From Fulvia fulva (Eukaryota > Ascomycota > Dothideomycetes > Mycosphaerellales > Mycosphaerellaceae), in NCBI RefSeq assembly GCF_020509005.1, contig NC_063020.1, positions 186,001 to 250,000 of the forward strand: a stretch of DNA of 64,000 nucleotides. The letters run 5' to 3'. Positions within the stretch are counted from its first letter, which is position 1. Every line of letters starts with the position of its first letter. The translations under genes were made by a program, and so were the position numbers. Below the pieces are notes generated by a model. That model did not search any database. It saw only the letters and a list, made by a program, of their open reading frames with translations, and had not been told where the DNA came from. Positions 1 through 13,500 of this stretch are shown here, piece after piece.

Positions 1-617
1 CATATGGCTAGTGTTGGGATCGAAGGTGGATTCTGTATCAGCATCCATCTTGAGGCTTTCGTTCGGTAGGCCAAAGTGTAGTAGAGGCCGAATACTTGGT
101 AAAGCAGTTTCAGTGGTGCTACCAGTAGGAAGAGTAGCTTGTTACTGGTCTGCAGTGCTGCTGGGAATGGCTTGAGCGGGACGATGTCGATGAACGCGCT
201 CTTCAGGATGTCAGGATGAACTTGCGCTCCCATGTATCCGATAAAGTCGACTTTGCCGCCATGTTTGGCGATGCTCAAGGCATGGTATTGCATGCGAGGA
301 CTGCGGCCAATGTCTCCCAGGACCACGATCTGGACACTGGCGTCCACTTTGAGCCGGCCATTGCTATCTTTGTGCTTCGCGTAGTACGCGTAACCAGACT
401 TCTCCCTTTCTCGCTTGGCGTCGTCGGTGAAGGTGCTCTCAGCCAGGGCACGGGGCGGGAAGTCGGAGTATGTGGAGGGCAGAGTGCATATCAGGAGGAA
501 GGTGATGACTGAGCAGACTCCCGCTCCATACAAGGCTGCAGTGCAGGCCAAGGCAATCCATGTCATTGCTGCCACCGTCGCCGGCCATATAGAACCTTCC
601 TGGCGACGGCCGTACAT
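1..617 (-). CDS. ALG1: ALG1 beta-1,4-mannosyltransferase, 5' part (runs off window)
   Basis: The minus-strand frame from ATG at 617 stays open to base 1, about 205 codons. The family (GT33) adds the first mannose to dolichol-PP-GlcNAc2 on the cytosolic ER face. The N-terminus has a hydrophobic anchor, a short basic linker, then the family signature VLGDIGRSPRMQYHALS near residues 85-100. The motif IPLKPFP-like (here IVPLKPFP) and a second hydrophobic stretch follow. Fungal Alg1 is about 450-480 residues, so less than half is present. An in-frame TAA directly precedes ATG 617 and there is an A at -3, which favours this start; a second in-frame ATG lies at 566. The gene is divergent from the zinc transporter. 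No lesion is visible in this part. Confidence 0.88.
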   Translation of the reverse strand, partial: MYGRRQEGSIWPATVAAMTWIALACTAALYGAGVCSVITFLLICTLPSTYSDFPPRALAESTFTDDAKREREKSGYAYYAKHKDSNGRLKVDASVQIVVLGDIGRSPRMQYHALSIAKHGGKVDFIGYMGAQVHPDILKSAFIDIVPLKPFPAALQTSNKLLFLLVAPLKLLYQVFGLYYTLAYRTKASRWMLIQNPPSIPTLAI

Positions 618-1053
618 TTACAAATGGAACCCTGAGGCGTGACTGTGATGGAGGGAATACAGTTCATCACGGTGTTGCTATTCGAAGGTGTGGCGCCCTG
701 CAAGCCACAGACATTGCAGCGGGCCGCAATGCGGGGGTGCCCTGTCTTGTGAAAGAGGCGCGTTCAGGAGACGCGATGTTGAGAACAAAGCAGAGTTCAC
801 TCGATGATTTGTGAAAGCGCTCGCTCGAGCCGGTAGATCTATATTCTGCCAGCCGGCCCACTCCGTCTTCAGCAACATACGCAATCCATCTCTGGACGCC
901 ACGTAGTGCTAGTGCAGCAAGATCAGGATATTGACGTCGCAAGCTCGAGCAACACCTCGCCGACCCAATGCTGCGGTAGAACAAAGCAAGACAGTCCTCT
1001 CCGCTGCCGTGGGCTGATGTTCCGCCTTGCACTCGCAGTCGGGTGTCCATAAC
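618..1053. promoter_or_regulatory. Shared divergent promoter region of ALG1 and the MSC2-type gene
   Basis: About 436 bases separate the two divergent start codons and hold no convincing coding frame, so both promoters must lie here. I see no clear TATA element or named binding site. The assignment rests on gene arrangement only. Confidence 0.5.
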
Positions 1054-4000
1054 ATGGCGTCCGGCTATGCGCTTCCCACATTCAACACGACGACAACAGC
1101 AGGAGGAAGCCACAGCCACCATAACAGCAGTGGCAGCACCCATGGCCACCAACACAGCAGATCCTCGTCGAGCAGCCACTTCACGCCGAACAACCCGAGC
1201 CTGAACCCGCCCGCCGCGAGCTACTTCGCCAATGGCCTCCAGCCGACCGTCGCGAACGGCAGTCTCGATGTACTACACGAAATTCCGTCTCAAGAAAACT
1301 CACCTTTGGCCTCCCCACTGAAAGAGCATGACCCCATACGCACTCACAACGCAAAGGCGGTGCATGCCAACGGCAACCTGACCGGCCATATCGACCACCA
1401 CCACGATCACTCCCACGATCACCACATTCACTCGCACAGCAACGGACATATCCACAGCCACCGCCATACCCACCACCATCACTCGCACTCCCACGACCAT
1501 AGTCCCCCACACTCACATGCGCTCAGTGGCTTGGACTCGCCAATGAAGAGCAGGCCACGGGGAGTGTCTGATTTGGCAAGACCAGCTGGCATATACCAAG
1601 GCCCGATACCGCCTGCCTCGACCTCATGCTTTTCCTGGCCTGAGGCTCTGGCCAGTCTGCTGATACCTTTACCCTACATATTTGCGTCTGTGGCATACTC
1701 GAGCGGGAGTGGGTTCGAGGATGACGGGCTACCACCACTGTCGGCATACCAAAAGCTGCAGAAATCGGTGCTGGAAGATGACTCGACGGTTGGGCATACA
1801 CTACACAAGCCTGGCAATGGCTTTGTGGACGCGTGCACACTCACTTCGGGGACGCTGCTTCTCGTTGGCATACTGGCCAAGATGAGATCATCGGAGAGAA
1901 TGCTGGACCGGAGGAAAGACAAGTCAGAATCTGCCCAGGGCTTCGGTGCTTCCTTCACCCCAGCTTCCCTACGGAAGATGGCCGTGCGGGCGTTGAGCAT
2001 CGGCTTGCCCTTCTATGCCTCCATCCAGCTCGGCGGCATGCGAACAGGTCTGATCTTGCTGGTTGCAGCCGCTTCTGGCCTCATTGGCGCTGACACAGCT
2101 CTTCTACCTTCACTGCAGGACTGGAAGCGCATCTTGACGTCTAGGATAGCATCGATCTTGGTCATCCTGCTCGCTATTGTCCTCGACTTTGCGAACATAA
2201 CTTTCACAGCATCATCCACCGACCTGATGTTTGGATACCTGGCTCTTGCTTGTTCAATAATCTTGGTTCAGCCTCCACTTCCCACATTGGGTTCCAGCTC
2301 GACATCTTCACCCACATCCGCTAGGTCACCTTGGTCACAACTCACGGCTGCGTCGCCTCTGGTGTCATCTGTCGCCGATGTGAACACGACACTGGCAGGT
2401 GGTATCGTCATGTCAATCCTGACTTTGCTCATATCCTCTATCCTCTCTACAGCTCCTCCGATCACCCCTACAGCAGTAGTCTTCAGCACTTTATCGCTTG
2501 GATCTTCAGCGGCAGCCATCCTTTTCGCGCAACCTACCGCCCTCCGCAGCCCGGCCAAAGCTGGTCTTGGTCTTGGCTGTCTCATCGTCGCAACTTGCGC
2601 ATTCCTCTTTTCTCCCTCGCTTTGGCCTGGAACCATTTTCAACGGCGGTCTTGCGGGTCTCTCATATTTCGGCGTTGTGTACGATGCTGCATCGATGACG
2701 GCGCATCATCACCACGATGAACATGTTCATGAGCACGCGCACAACGCGCATACACATCATCACCATCCATCTGAGGGCAAATACTCTTGGTTCACGAAAC
2801 GACTTAAGCAGAACTGCGAGCCGGGCTCGCTTATGTATGGTATATTGAGCGAGAAGGACTCGAGGCGCATTGCATATTTTACATGGTGAGTGACCCATCA
2901 AGGTCGGTGGCATCAGAGGTACATGTTGAGCTAATGCATGCGGCAGTCTTAACTTTGCGTTCATGCTTGTGCAGGGAGTCTACGGGTACCTGAGTGGCTC
3001 ACTTGGCTTGTTGAGCGATACGGTGCATATGTTCTTCGACTGCCTGGGTCTGGTCGTTGGTCTTGGCGCTGCCGTCGCCTCGAAGTGGCCTACCAGCCCA
3101 GATCGACCTTATGGCTGGGGCAAGCTCAACACCCTGGCAGGCTTCGGTAACGGGATCTTCCTCATGCTCGTGAGTGTTGAGTTCATCTGGGAAGCTGTCG
3201 AAGGTATGGTCGAGGGCAAGCAGATTCAGCATGTACAGGAATTGCTGGTGGTCACAACTTTAGGCTTCTTGGTCAACATGGTTGGACTTTTCGCTTTTGG
3301 ACATGCCCACGCAGGTCACGATCACGGACACTCTCATGGACATTCTCACGGCCATGACCACGGACATTCACACGCTCACGAGCACAGCCATAGCCACGCA
3401 CATCACGATTCGCACGACAGCCGCCATTCTCACGCAAGTCATGCGCACGCTAATGGACATGCTCATGGACACAGCCACGATCACGACCACAAGCATGAAG
3501 CGAAAGCTCATTCCCATGGCCACTCACATGACGACAACATGCACGGTATTTTCTTGCATGTAGCTGCCGATGCGGGAGGCTCACTGGCCGTCATTCTCAG
3601 CACGGTCATGACTCTGTGGAAGCCTTGGTATGGTTGGGACCCGATCGCCACCATCATCATCGCAGTCCTCATCTTCGCCGCGGCAGTACCACTGGTGGTT
3701 TCTTCTGGCCAGAAACTCCTTCTCGTCATTCCTGATCAGCTGGAGTACAACATCAAGAACATCCTCCAACAACTCGGCGAGATGCGTGGTATAGTCGGCT
3801 ACGCCGCACCGAGATTCTGGATCGACGACAGCGGCGACGCAGGCGATGCTCACGGACACCATCACCACGGACACGATCACGGTTCTCCTGGCGGCGACAA
3901 GGTCCAGGGCGTTATCCATATCATCGCCCACCAGTCCGCGGACCTGGAGGATGTCAGAATACGGGTTGAAGAGTTCACTAGAGGGAAAAACATGAACCTG

Positions 4001-4174
4001 GTGATCCATGTGGAAAGGGAGGGGGAAGGTCAGTGCTGGTGTGGTGGCGGCGATGGACCTGGCTCGTATGGTACGCCGAGGGGTACGCCACGTGGGTCGA
4101 TTGCGAGTGGGTTTGGTACGCCGAGACATAAGGGGAGTGATTCTAGTCTTAGCTCGTATAGGCTTAAAGCGTAG
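1054..4174 (+). CDS. MSC2: MSC2-type ER zinc transporter (cation diffusion facilitator)
   Basis: Two exons, 1054..2885 and 2947..4174, flank a 61-bp GT-AG intron; the junction restores TGT (Cys) in a transmembrane segment. The start is ATG 1054, with A at -3 and G at +4; the frame upstream has no ATG. Known role of the family: moving zinc into the ER and secretory pathway, in yeast as a complex with Zrg17. Visible features are a long Ser/His-rich N-terminus, a block of hydrophobic helices, then the C-terminal CDF half. That half has SDTVHMFFD in helix II and HVAADAGGS in helix V, both carrying the HxxxD zinc-site pattern. A His-rich cytosolic loop lies at about 3300-3540, another His cluster near 3850, and a soluble C-terminal domain ends at TAG 4172-4174. 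Length (about 1,019 residues) and layout fit Msc2 and the ORF is intact. Confidence 0.92.
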
Positions 4175-4608
4175 ATTGCTATATCTATGCAATATGAAAT
4201 ATTTGAAAGATGGCCGCTTTTCGAAGCTGCGCCTGTTATCGGCCACATATATCTATCCTTCGATGGGCCAGCGTTGAGGCTTGTGGATGCCGGAAGTGGG
4301 ACGAGGTGAAGGTCTTGTACCAGAGTTGTTCACGTGTTATCGCACGTGTACGCAAGTGCATCCTCAGAAGCTCGTGAGTAGTGTCTCCATCATTCTGACC
4401 GTGGATGCAGGTCGCCGTCTGTATTCACTCGGGCATGTTTCATGTGCCGGCTGGGTCTGACTTGACACCGCACTAGAACTCGCTCTTGTCATTGTCAGAC
4501 CGCGCACAAAATTGGTCTTCACAGCATCAAAGCTCACAGAGAGCTCACAACTTCTGTAATGCATCATCGAAAAGCTCAACAGCACACTCAATCCGGTACC
4601 GCTCCCAA
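4175..4608. other. Intergenic spacer
   Basis: No supported gene. It holds the 3' flank of the zinc transporter and the presumed promoter and leader of the next gene. The open frame before ATG 4609 has no ATG of its own. Confidence 0.5.
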
Positions 4609-5440
4609 ATGGCGATGTTCTTCGACACCGAGGCCGAGAAAATTCACGACAAGCTGCCACTCCATCACGATCGGAAGTGGGGATACGTGGTCTCCCGCAC
4701 CGTGGATGAGGATGATGCGCAGTGGGCTACTTTTATGGAGCGTCTGACAGAGTGTGTACAAGCCCGGATGGAAAGGAAGGAGAAGATGGAACTCATTAGG
4801 GATGCGTTCGCTTGGGATGTGCGTGATGACAAGAACAGTCTTCAAGGCGCTACAAAGAGCGAGATTCGGAAGTGAGTGCCCGCATACCCGCTGGGTACTT
4901 CCGCCCGCCTGCTGATAGCAAAATCGTAGGCTGTTCCTGCTCTGGCGCGACTCCGTCCACGGGAGCCGGAATTTGTCGAAGTACACAAACTGCATCTACG
5001 TCGATCAGGAAGTCATCGATGCGGTACTCGGTGGAGGCGATCCGTACAGCGACGACCCGCGGACGACCCTGAACCCTTCGGCGTTGGTCAAGATTCTCGA
5101 CGACAGATTCACAGATGTACCGGACCAGCTCGAAGTCGAGGACGAATCTGATGATGAGCTGCGTGAGAAGCTGAATAGTGGCGATGAAGGATACACAGCT
5201 GTTGAGGTCGGTGATGGCCTTTGAAGTGTCGATTTCGATGGTTTACGACTTACTATGCATCAATAGGGATGTAAGCGCTATAATGTTGGGTGGACGAACT
5301 GGGCCCCGAGGGTGTATACGTTGCTCACCGGAGGCATCGACGATGCGATCAACTCGAGAATGACTTTGGCAACACAACATATGTTTTGCAGTCTCTCCAA
5401 GATGCGCACAAGGCTATCTTCGAGACCACGGCGAAGGTGA
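4609..5440 (+). CDS. Member A of a three-exon family of unknown function
   Basis: Exons 4609..4871 and 4930..5206, and probably 5267..5440, with introns of 58 and 60 bp. Not a named family that I recognise, but three relatives lie in this window (32.2-32.6, 37.4-38.2 and 39.1-39.8 kb). Exon 1 carries the HHDxKWGxVVxR motif. Exon 2 carries KYTNCIYVDQEVIDAVL and a (V/I)KILDDRF motif with an acidic tail. The proposed exon 3 starts like the relatives (GCKRYNVGW...PRVYTLL) and then diverges. The second donor is the weak GTCGGT. If that intron is not used, translation ends at TGA 5222-5224, giving 185 residues. No signal peptide or membrane segment is seen. A hAT transposon sits 37 bp beyond the exon-3 stop. 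Exons 1-2 are well supported, exon 3 moderately. Confidence 0.68.
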
Positions 5441-5477
5441 GGGATCTCCTTCGGCTCAGCTGATGAAAGTCAAGGTC

Positions 5478-5485
5478 CTCACGAG
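5478..5485. repeat. 8-bp target-site duplication of the hAT element, left copy
   Basis: CTCACGAG directly before the left terminal inverted repeat; the identical octamer is at 22326-22333. Eight-base duplications are the hallmark of hAT insertion. Confidence 0.9.
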
Positions 5486-5625
5486 CAGACTGATCAACAA
5501 ACAAACGAGTCAAAAATGAGGTGAATGACTTGATTGTTTGTACCCTGCTAGCTCGTGACTTGCCTTGCAAGTGAATACACAGCATCTGACTTGCCTTGGT
5601 TGCTCAACTTGTGACGTGCCAAGAC

Positions 5626-6834
5626 CTATATCGTCGTCGTTGCTGGTGTTGCTGTCGGAGGTGTTGTTGCCGGAGTTCTCACCCTATTGAACAGCTCTTT
5701 CTCAATCGTTATCACCCCTTGCTTGCACCAGCTTTTCAAGGTCATTAGGTTGTTGATAGTGCTTGCTGCCATGTGCCTTCGCTTCGGTGTAAGAATATCA
5801 CCTGCTTGACTAAACTGTCGCTCCGGCTCATCACTCATTGTAGGGCAGCAGTAGATATCGAGCGCCATTCGTGCTAGATTAGGCCATTGCGGTAGCTTAT
5901 CAACCTAATACTTAATAGGTGAATCAGTAATAGCAAGCTCAGCTTTAGGGCACCGCGGTAGGCGTATGTACTGCTCTATCTCATCGAGGCCTCGTTAAGC
6001 GCAATCTTCGTCGCTCTCGTAATCTTCGACGAAGCCCTTATCGACGGCAAGGTGTAAGGACTGTTGCGGCTACTTCTTCTTGATCGTGACTAGCTTATAG
6101 GTTAGCCAGAGCTTCGTTACCTCTTTCTTACGGCCTACAATCCACGTATTAGTAGGACCGAAGCGGCCATCGCTTTCGTTATGCTCAAGCTAACGCCACT
6201 TTATTCTTAGGTGTAATACGACTGCTGCTACGTACACAGGCGTGTCGTCTAATCGTATAAAGTATTCACTTATCTTCTACTAAGCAAGGTTGATCGCTGT
6301 AGAGAAGTGACCCTCTACGGTTAAGGGCAGCTCGAGCTCCTTATCCGACACTCGTCTAAGTGTTATATCAGCCGTCATTCGAGACCGCGGTAGTGCACGC
6401 CGTAGTGGCTGAAGTGGATACCTCTCTCGCTACTCTTCGAAGTGTTGTATTACGCGAGCGAAAGTAGGCAGTACCTACTAGATTATACCGAAGTTGCCGC
6501 CGGCATCACCTTATAGAGTCATCGTTACGTCCTTTAACGGCCGAAGGATCTCGATATATCGCTTAATAACAGTCCAATCGTTAGCGATAAGGGCATCGCG
6601 TACGATCGAAGGAGGTTTGCGACTAGGCTCTATACCGTGTTCTATATAGCGGCGTAGGTAGTTATACTAGCTATCGACTTCTCGGCGTATGAACTCGTCG
6701 ATAGCTAGCATTAGGTACGCGGCTCTCTCGGCACTATCGACATAGCTGTTCTAGCGTGTCTCGATAGCGTAGATAATACCGTATATGTCTTAAGCGCTGT
6801 CCGGCTTCGTTAGAGCAATAAGGTCAAGTTGTAG
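5626..6834 (-). pseudogene. hAT transposase, C-terminal part (relic)
   Basis: The last 80 codons are open (5626..5868). They read as the hAT C-terminal dimerisation domain, with the typical order ALDIYCCPTMSDEPERQFSQ then LTPKRRHM. Continuing upstream to about 6240 in the same frame, hAT-like text such as PVYVAAVVLH is readable between stop codons. The frame is interrupted at 6834 by the gypsy LTR and resumes beyond 20766. Catalytic acidic residues could not be checked because of the damage. Confidence 0.8.
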
Positions 6835-7151
6835 TATAGACGACCAACCACCCTAGTAAGCAAGGGCGTACCTAGTGACCTTGGAATGGCTTGCGCGTAG
6901 GTGTATGTATTTGCCGGTCCGCGGGCCGTGAAATATATGCTAAGATCCTGAAAGATGATAAATCTGAAAATCTCAAATTCCCGTGTTTTCACCTTGTAGA
7001 GGTATTTTTTGTAAATCCTGGCTTCCTACTAAGGTCGCCTCCTAACTATATATATCTCAGCAGTACCCCTATACACCCCTGCTACGTAATCAACCGTTGA
7101 AGGTTAACGAGATTCGACGCGCAAATTTCAGGGGCCCTCAGCTCGTCAACA
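6835..7151 (-). repeat. Gypsy LTR (3' LTR in coding orientation)
   Basis: 317 bp, matching 19924..20765 apart from scattered C-to-T/G-to-A differences and the nested solo LTR in the other copy. The differences are mostly CpA versus TpA, showing that the two copies were mutated separately. Confidence 0.9.
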
Positions 7152-7512
7152 TATCCTCCCCTATTACGAAACTGTCCCCAGTTTCACCTCCGCTACGCTA
7201 ACATAGACCAAGAAACTATACCTACAAGTCATACGTAAAGAAGGCGGGTCCGGCGTCCAGTCAAGTAGTCAGTCCAGAGTTATTAAGGAGATCGCAAGTT
7301 CATTCTGTAAGGGCTAAGGAGGCCAAGTCAAAGTCCAGTCTTTGTAGTAAGCCTGCTCTCAAATCAAGGATATAGCCTAGAAATCGGTCAAGCACGCCAG
7401 AAACTAGGTACTAGAAGCCTAAGAAAAAGAAATAACGGAGTCCTATCCCTCCTTTAGCCTAAATCCTAGTGAATTTGGCCATCTCCTCCGCAGTAAGGTC
7501 ATGAGGCCGCAC

Positions 7513-10500
7513 CTATAGTCTCTTCGGCTCAGATTCTAGTTCCGGAAGTGCAGCGGCCCTATCAATGCCTATTGGAAGTATATCGTCATCCTCTTCGTCG
7601 TCAGATCCGGACGTAGTAGGTCTGTTCTTGTTCGGAAGATCGCCCTTTTTGACATTCTCGACATCAACCCCATCCTCTAGCGCTATGATGTCTTTAGCGT
7701 CAGGAAGATCAAGCTCCGGGTCCGGTCTTAACTGTGGGATTAGCTTCAGGTTCTCTCGGGCTTGCACACCCTTCAACCTCGTACTATCAAGCTCTTCGAG
7801 GACGTATATACCAAACCCTAAGTGCACCTTAGCTACACGATACGGCCCAAGCTAGCGGTACCCAATTTTTCTGGATAGGTCATCCTTGTACGGCTTGTCG
7901 AACTTGACCACAAGATCTCCGACCTGGAACCCCTGGAAGTCAACACTACGTTTAGCATCGAAGTATTCCTTGCTTAGGGCACGAAGCCTTGCTCTTCGTA
8001 ACTACAACTCCTGAAGACTCATGTCCCGCACCTACAACTGACGCGCCCGAATGGCCAACAGCTCCTCCGTTGATCTGATAGATCCCTATTCATAGTTCGC
8101 CTATATTAGGTATTCCACCTCGATCGGGAGAACAGTACGATGGCTATATAGAACCTCCGCCGGCGTCATGCCCGTGATTCTAGATACCGTGGTTCTGTTA
8201 GCCTAAAGCACCGTAGCAATCCATCGTTCCTAGGACTTGTAGGTGTTCTTAGTGAGCTTAGCTAATGCAGCCAGAACAGGTCGATGTCCTACTTCTACAG
8301 TTGCATTTGACTACGGATGGTAGGGTGAGATCCGGATGTGCTTGATGCCTATACTAACAAGCATCCTCTCCACCTCCCCTTCGTTAACACTAGCGTTGTC
8401 AAGCACAATCTCATAGCAGCATCTATGTCGGCTGAACACTATCTCGTATAGGAACTTGGCAATCGCCCGCGAATTTGGAGGCTTCCGTACGACCTTCGCC
8501 TTAATCTACCTACTTAGAGCTTCTCGGGCGACAAGTAAGTACCCGTTTCTATACACGTAGACGGGATCGCAGTACTACCTTTCTCCTACAACCTGCTGAG
8601 TCGATGAGTGCATTTCTCCTGCTCTCTAGTTGCCTTCGCGAAAGTTGTAAGGAGCACAAGTCCTTACCCAATTCGACACGTCGGAGAAGCAGCCCTCCCA
8701 GTAATACCGGCTAGCAACAAGATTGTATACTAGCTCTGCACTCCGGTGACTATGCTTTTCGTGACAGTGCATTACGATCTCTTTCTGAGCATCATCATCG
8801 TCTACTACTAGCTGCATCGGTGCACCCCTTCGCCGCTAATGAAACAAGAGCTTGTCTCTTAAGTAGTACCGAGGACTCTTCTTAACGAGGTTTCGATACT
8901 TAGCCCGGGTGACCCCTTCCGGTCGTGTTCGATATACTAGAATGTGAGCTATAAGCTCGGAATTGTCACTATACTGGGGTTCGAGGAGTCGTTCACGCTC
9001 TAGAATGACGGGGAAAGTGTCAACTGGCTCGGCGTAACGGAAGAATTTGTCGTCAATCATCTTATCAATGTCATCGTCAGGTTCCGCAAGCTCCTTAGCT
9101 GTAGGTGGTTTGCGAGACAGTGCATCCGGTCCGGAGTGCTTCTTCCTATCGACATGCCTTACTTCAAAGGTGAACAGCCGGATCTAAGCAACCCACCTTA
9201 CCATTGCAGAGTTTAGAATATCGGATGCTAGCCGATTTAACTGCTACACTAGCGTTTTAGCATCAACTTCGAGGATGAAGTCTACTCCTACGAGGTAGCG
9301 CTGCACCTTCTTAAGGCCCTTTAGCACTCCGAGGCACTCCCGCTTTCCTATATCGTACTTGGCCTCGTTTGCGTTCTAGGTGCCGCTCTTATACCTTACC
9401 GGGTGTCTTCGTCGAGTGTTGTCTAGTGATTCCTACGATATCACACAACCCTACCTAATGCCACTCGTATCAATAGAAACGAAGATCCTGCCAGCTCCTA
9501 GGGCGTAGGAGATAGTCACTAACGCTAGTGCTGTTACTAAGAATCTTGCTAGGTTCTCTTTCGAGAACTGCTCATTCTTAGTCTAGACAAACTCGACGTC
9601 CTTCCTCAAAAGCTTATACATTGGCCGAGCGACGATCACGAACCAGGGGACCTAAATCCGGAAGTAAACATAGATCCTAATATAAACTCGAACGTCCTTT
9701 GCGCACTTTAGGGTTAGCTAGTTCAAGATCTTGGCCACTACCTTAGGATCTAGATAGCGGCCGCTCGGGCTAGTAATGTAGCCTACGATCTTTAGGGTCT
9801 TATAAAGCCACTACGACTTCTCCCCTACGACTACCGCTCCGGCCCTCTCTAGGTCCGCAAGAACAAGATCAAGGGACATAATATGTTCTACGACCTATCG
9901 TCGAAGGCTAGGCTCCACCTCAGCGTCACTATAGTCCTTAGTAGGACCTTTCACGCCGATATCGTCAAGAAATGGTTTTGCTCGGTAAGAAATGTGGTCT
10001 ATCAACACCTTAGTTACTGCCCGTACGAACTGAGCAACTGAGTTCGTCGCACCCTATAGTAACGTTGTGTGCCGCATAAGCCTAAGAGGCGTCATGAAGG
10101 CCGTCAAGTCTCGGCTACTTTCGTTAAGCGTGATCTGGTCGTACCCCGAAAACAAGTCCACTAAAGAGGCCACTCTACACCTAGCAAAGTCTTCCGAGAA
10201 CCCGTCCGTGTCTAGGGGAATGTTCGTATCCCTCATCGTCACCTCGTTTAAGAGCACAGCGGAGTTAATCAACCTGTATAGTATAGCTTTGCTGTTTAGC
10301 TCGACCTTCTTCGCTACTAAGAACCAAGCATTCGTATAAGCACCTTGACTGTACTCAAGAATTCTGTTCTTAATTCGAGCGCGGATCATCTGTTCTATAA
10401 TCGCTCGTAAGCTTAGGTGTAACCGAATGTTCCGCGCCTACTACGGTTTGTACGCAATCGTTATGATCTTCTAAGGAGGCACAACATTATGTCTGATCTG

Positions 10501-13500
10501 CCGTATATAGCTGAAATCCTACGCTAGGACACCTTCTCGGTTAAAGAGCATTTCTTCAAACATTTGTCTTTCCTTGGCCGAGAGAGCGATGCCAACCTTG
10601 ATACTAGCGAGCCTTTCAGGTGTGATCCTCGAGCCGCGCTCGATACTAGAGAACTTTTTGATAAGATACCTCCTATCGAACGGGCCTTGCCCTGCTAGCA
10701 TTAGAGATTCCTAGTAAAGGGCCTTCCGCTTCTAATCTATGTCACTATCTACTTTCGACTAAGGCCTCTCGTGAACGCTCGCGTTAACGGGTCTTTTCTT
10801 GTCAGCTTTACGCTTATATATAGTAAATATATGCGGCATCCTAATACCGGGTCTGTATAACCCTACGTCTCGTTTCCAAGCCTGCCTGTTAATCTGGCCC
10901 TGTTTCAGGATCTCCGTACACTAGTCGCCCTACACGGAGTACATATTTGTAATGACCTGCTCTCCTAGAGCGTTGGTAGTCACCTTAGCGCTTAAGTATT
11001 GGCGGTTCCCTAGCAGTCCTAGCAATTTCTTCGAATGCGGGCCAAGGTCGAGGACATCTTCTCTTTGTTGTGATGCGGGGCCGCGGTGATTCTTGAAGTA
11101 GTCGAAGACAGTCGTGTCTATAGGCTTAGGTTTTGGCTTCGTTATACCTTCTTGTCGATGTCGACGCGCCGTATTGTCAGAACACTCCGCCCCTAATATA
11201 TTTGCTAAGGGCTCCCCGACTAGACTCGAAAAGCGGACTTGTTTCAAAACCGGACTTCTGATGCTTATAGCGGGTTGACTGCCGTGAATCAACCCGCGTT
11301 CGCATTTTTCGAGGACTATAGAAGTTCTTAAAGAGTTTTGCACTTGTTAGTACCTATGATAGCCATAAACATCACACTTTCACCTTTCCTGCTAGCGATT
11401 GTTCCCTCCTTTGATCTATCGTCGCAGTTGCGGCCTGTCAGTCGTACCTTCCTATACTAAGGGCGGCTAAGGATCGTAGGCGAATCTAGATCAGCGGAGA
11501 CAAACATGTCGATCTAGTAGTGCACACCAAACAGCTAAGTATCAAGCTTTGAAATTACCCCCTTGAACTTCGCTCTTCTACCTGCTCCTCGAAAGGACAA
11601 GTAGGCGCTAGGTACGATAGGCAAGCCAAACTTGTGTGCTATCCTCGGGCTGATGATGTTGACTTCAGATCCCTCGTCAAGCAGGGCTCGAGTCTGACCT
11701 TTACTAGTCCTAAGCTCGGCAACTACCTAAGGGCTAGGTACTATTGCAAAATCGTCTAGCATACTAGAGAGACCGATTTTTTCAATGTTTTCGTACAACT
11801 CGGCGGTAGGGACAGCATCCTTACTACATAACATCGTTAAGAACACACCTACAAAGCGAGCATAACAATCATCCCGAAAGACTTCTTCATCAGCGCCTTC
11901 TTCCTCGTCTTTATAGGTAGCGACATGACTCGTGCGGACTTTAGTCCCTTCTTAGCTAGCTAACTTACGGACGGTAGCAAGCTTAGACTACAGATTAGGG
12001 GTATTTACTACTCTCCTAAACAAGGCAGTTTCAAACTAGCGACTATACCGAAACCAGTCCCGGGCATTGACGTTTAGAAACGTGGTCTGAAGGATTTGAT
12101 CAATCCAATAGGTCACTCCCTCCTCCTTAGTGACGGGCCCATCTCCTGCACCGTACTGTCGGACGTAGTTGTCAATCCTCATCGTCTTTGCATACTATAA
12201 CCGTTTGCGCTGTGCGAATAGGGCATCAATAGGCCCTACCGGCTGTTCCGAGGGCGTGGGCCTTAACTCAGCTCGAGGCTCAGGTGTCCTTCTAAGAGTC
12301 TCCCCTAACGCTACCGTTAACTGGCTTCCACTAGCCCTAAAACCGGCGTCTCTAATCATCTCCACCTCCTGCTAACCGAGTTCTTCCTGCCGGATCTCCT
12401 CTTCGAGTTCTTGTCGTATAGCTTCAGCGGCCTCGGCTCGTACCCTTAATGCCTATGTGCTAGACCTAGTTCGAGGGTTCGGGTTCTTTATGATTCCTAC
12501 TAGAGCTTTGCCTCGAGATTTGTTACTCTGGATTAGGTAGGCCTTAACCTCAAACTCGTCGTAGTTTATGATCCTATACCCTTATAGAGCCGGTTCTTCT
12601 TCTTCCTTAAACTGGATCTAGTAACTACTAGCGGCCGTCAGTTGCTGCCTAGATCTGACATCTTGAGGGCCGTATTCTATAAGGTGTCGGTTGTTAGGTG
12701 GAGGTTTAGAGTGGTCAGGAAGCTTTACGCTTAAGACACTAGTGTAATCTCGACCTATCTATTGTTTCCGAAGCGTAGGGATTTCCATGTCCTCATTAAA
12801 TAGAATCGGGCTATAGTGTTCCTTAAGCTACGGAAGCATACAAAGGAGCTTGGGTTTGCTATAGTCCCGTCGGAAGTTGAACTTAGGGGGATTTGGATCG
12901 GTCTTCTTTCCTAGGTACTACTAGTTGTTCGTCGCTAAAAAGACATACCCTTATGAGATAAGGAATAGCATCGCGGGGCACCTATTGGCCTGATGTTCCG
13001 TACTACCACAGTTGTAATAGCACCTATTAAGTGCTTTAGACTGCTCGCGGTTCTATGACTACGGGCGCTATATTAAGTAAACCTATAGTTTAGGCACGCG
13101 ATCGGGGCTTTCTAGTTGTATAGACCTTTAATTTTCACTAGGGTTGAAGAATCTAACCTCCGCCGCGCGACCTCGTTAGTAAGCCCGAATACTTATTTCT
13201 GCTATTTTCTGAATAAGGTCATCGTCGACAGTAGCGGAAACAGCTAGTTTGTTAAGTGTATCAATCTTAGGGATCAAGCGCGGCATCTGCTTCACAACTG
13301 ACCGATAGAGCTGCGGTAAAGCAAGTAGAAAGTCCGTATACACGGCCTTCTATCCTTCTTCACTATTAGCGATAATTGTCGCCTCTTCTAGTATCTTTTG
13401 AAAGCGCCGAAACTTCTTAGGCTACTTCGGATAGAGCCTACATTTCTTATAAACTACCTTAGCAACTGACTCTAGGAGCCCCTGAAGTAGAAGACGGCTA

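Noticed and set aside
1181..1516. Long antisense frames within the zinc transporter
   Set aside because: They are shadows of the His/Ser-rich coding repeats on the plus strand and have no independent support.
3300..3540. Repeated CAC/CAT/GGA units resembling a tandem repeat or CRISPR-like array
   Set aside because: The units encode the His-rich loop of the CDF transporter in frame; spacing is irregular and there are no spacers.
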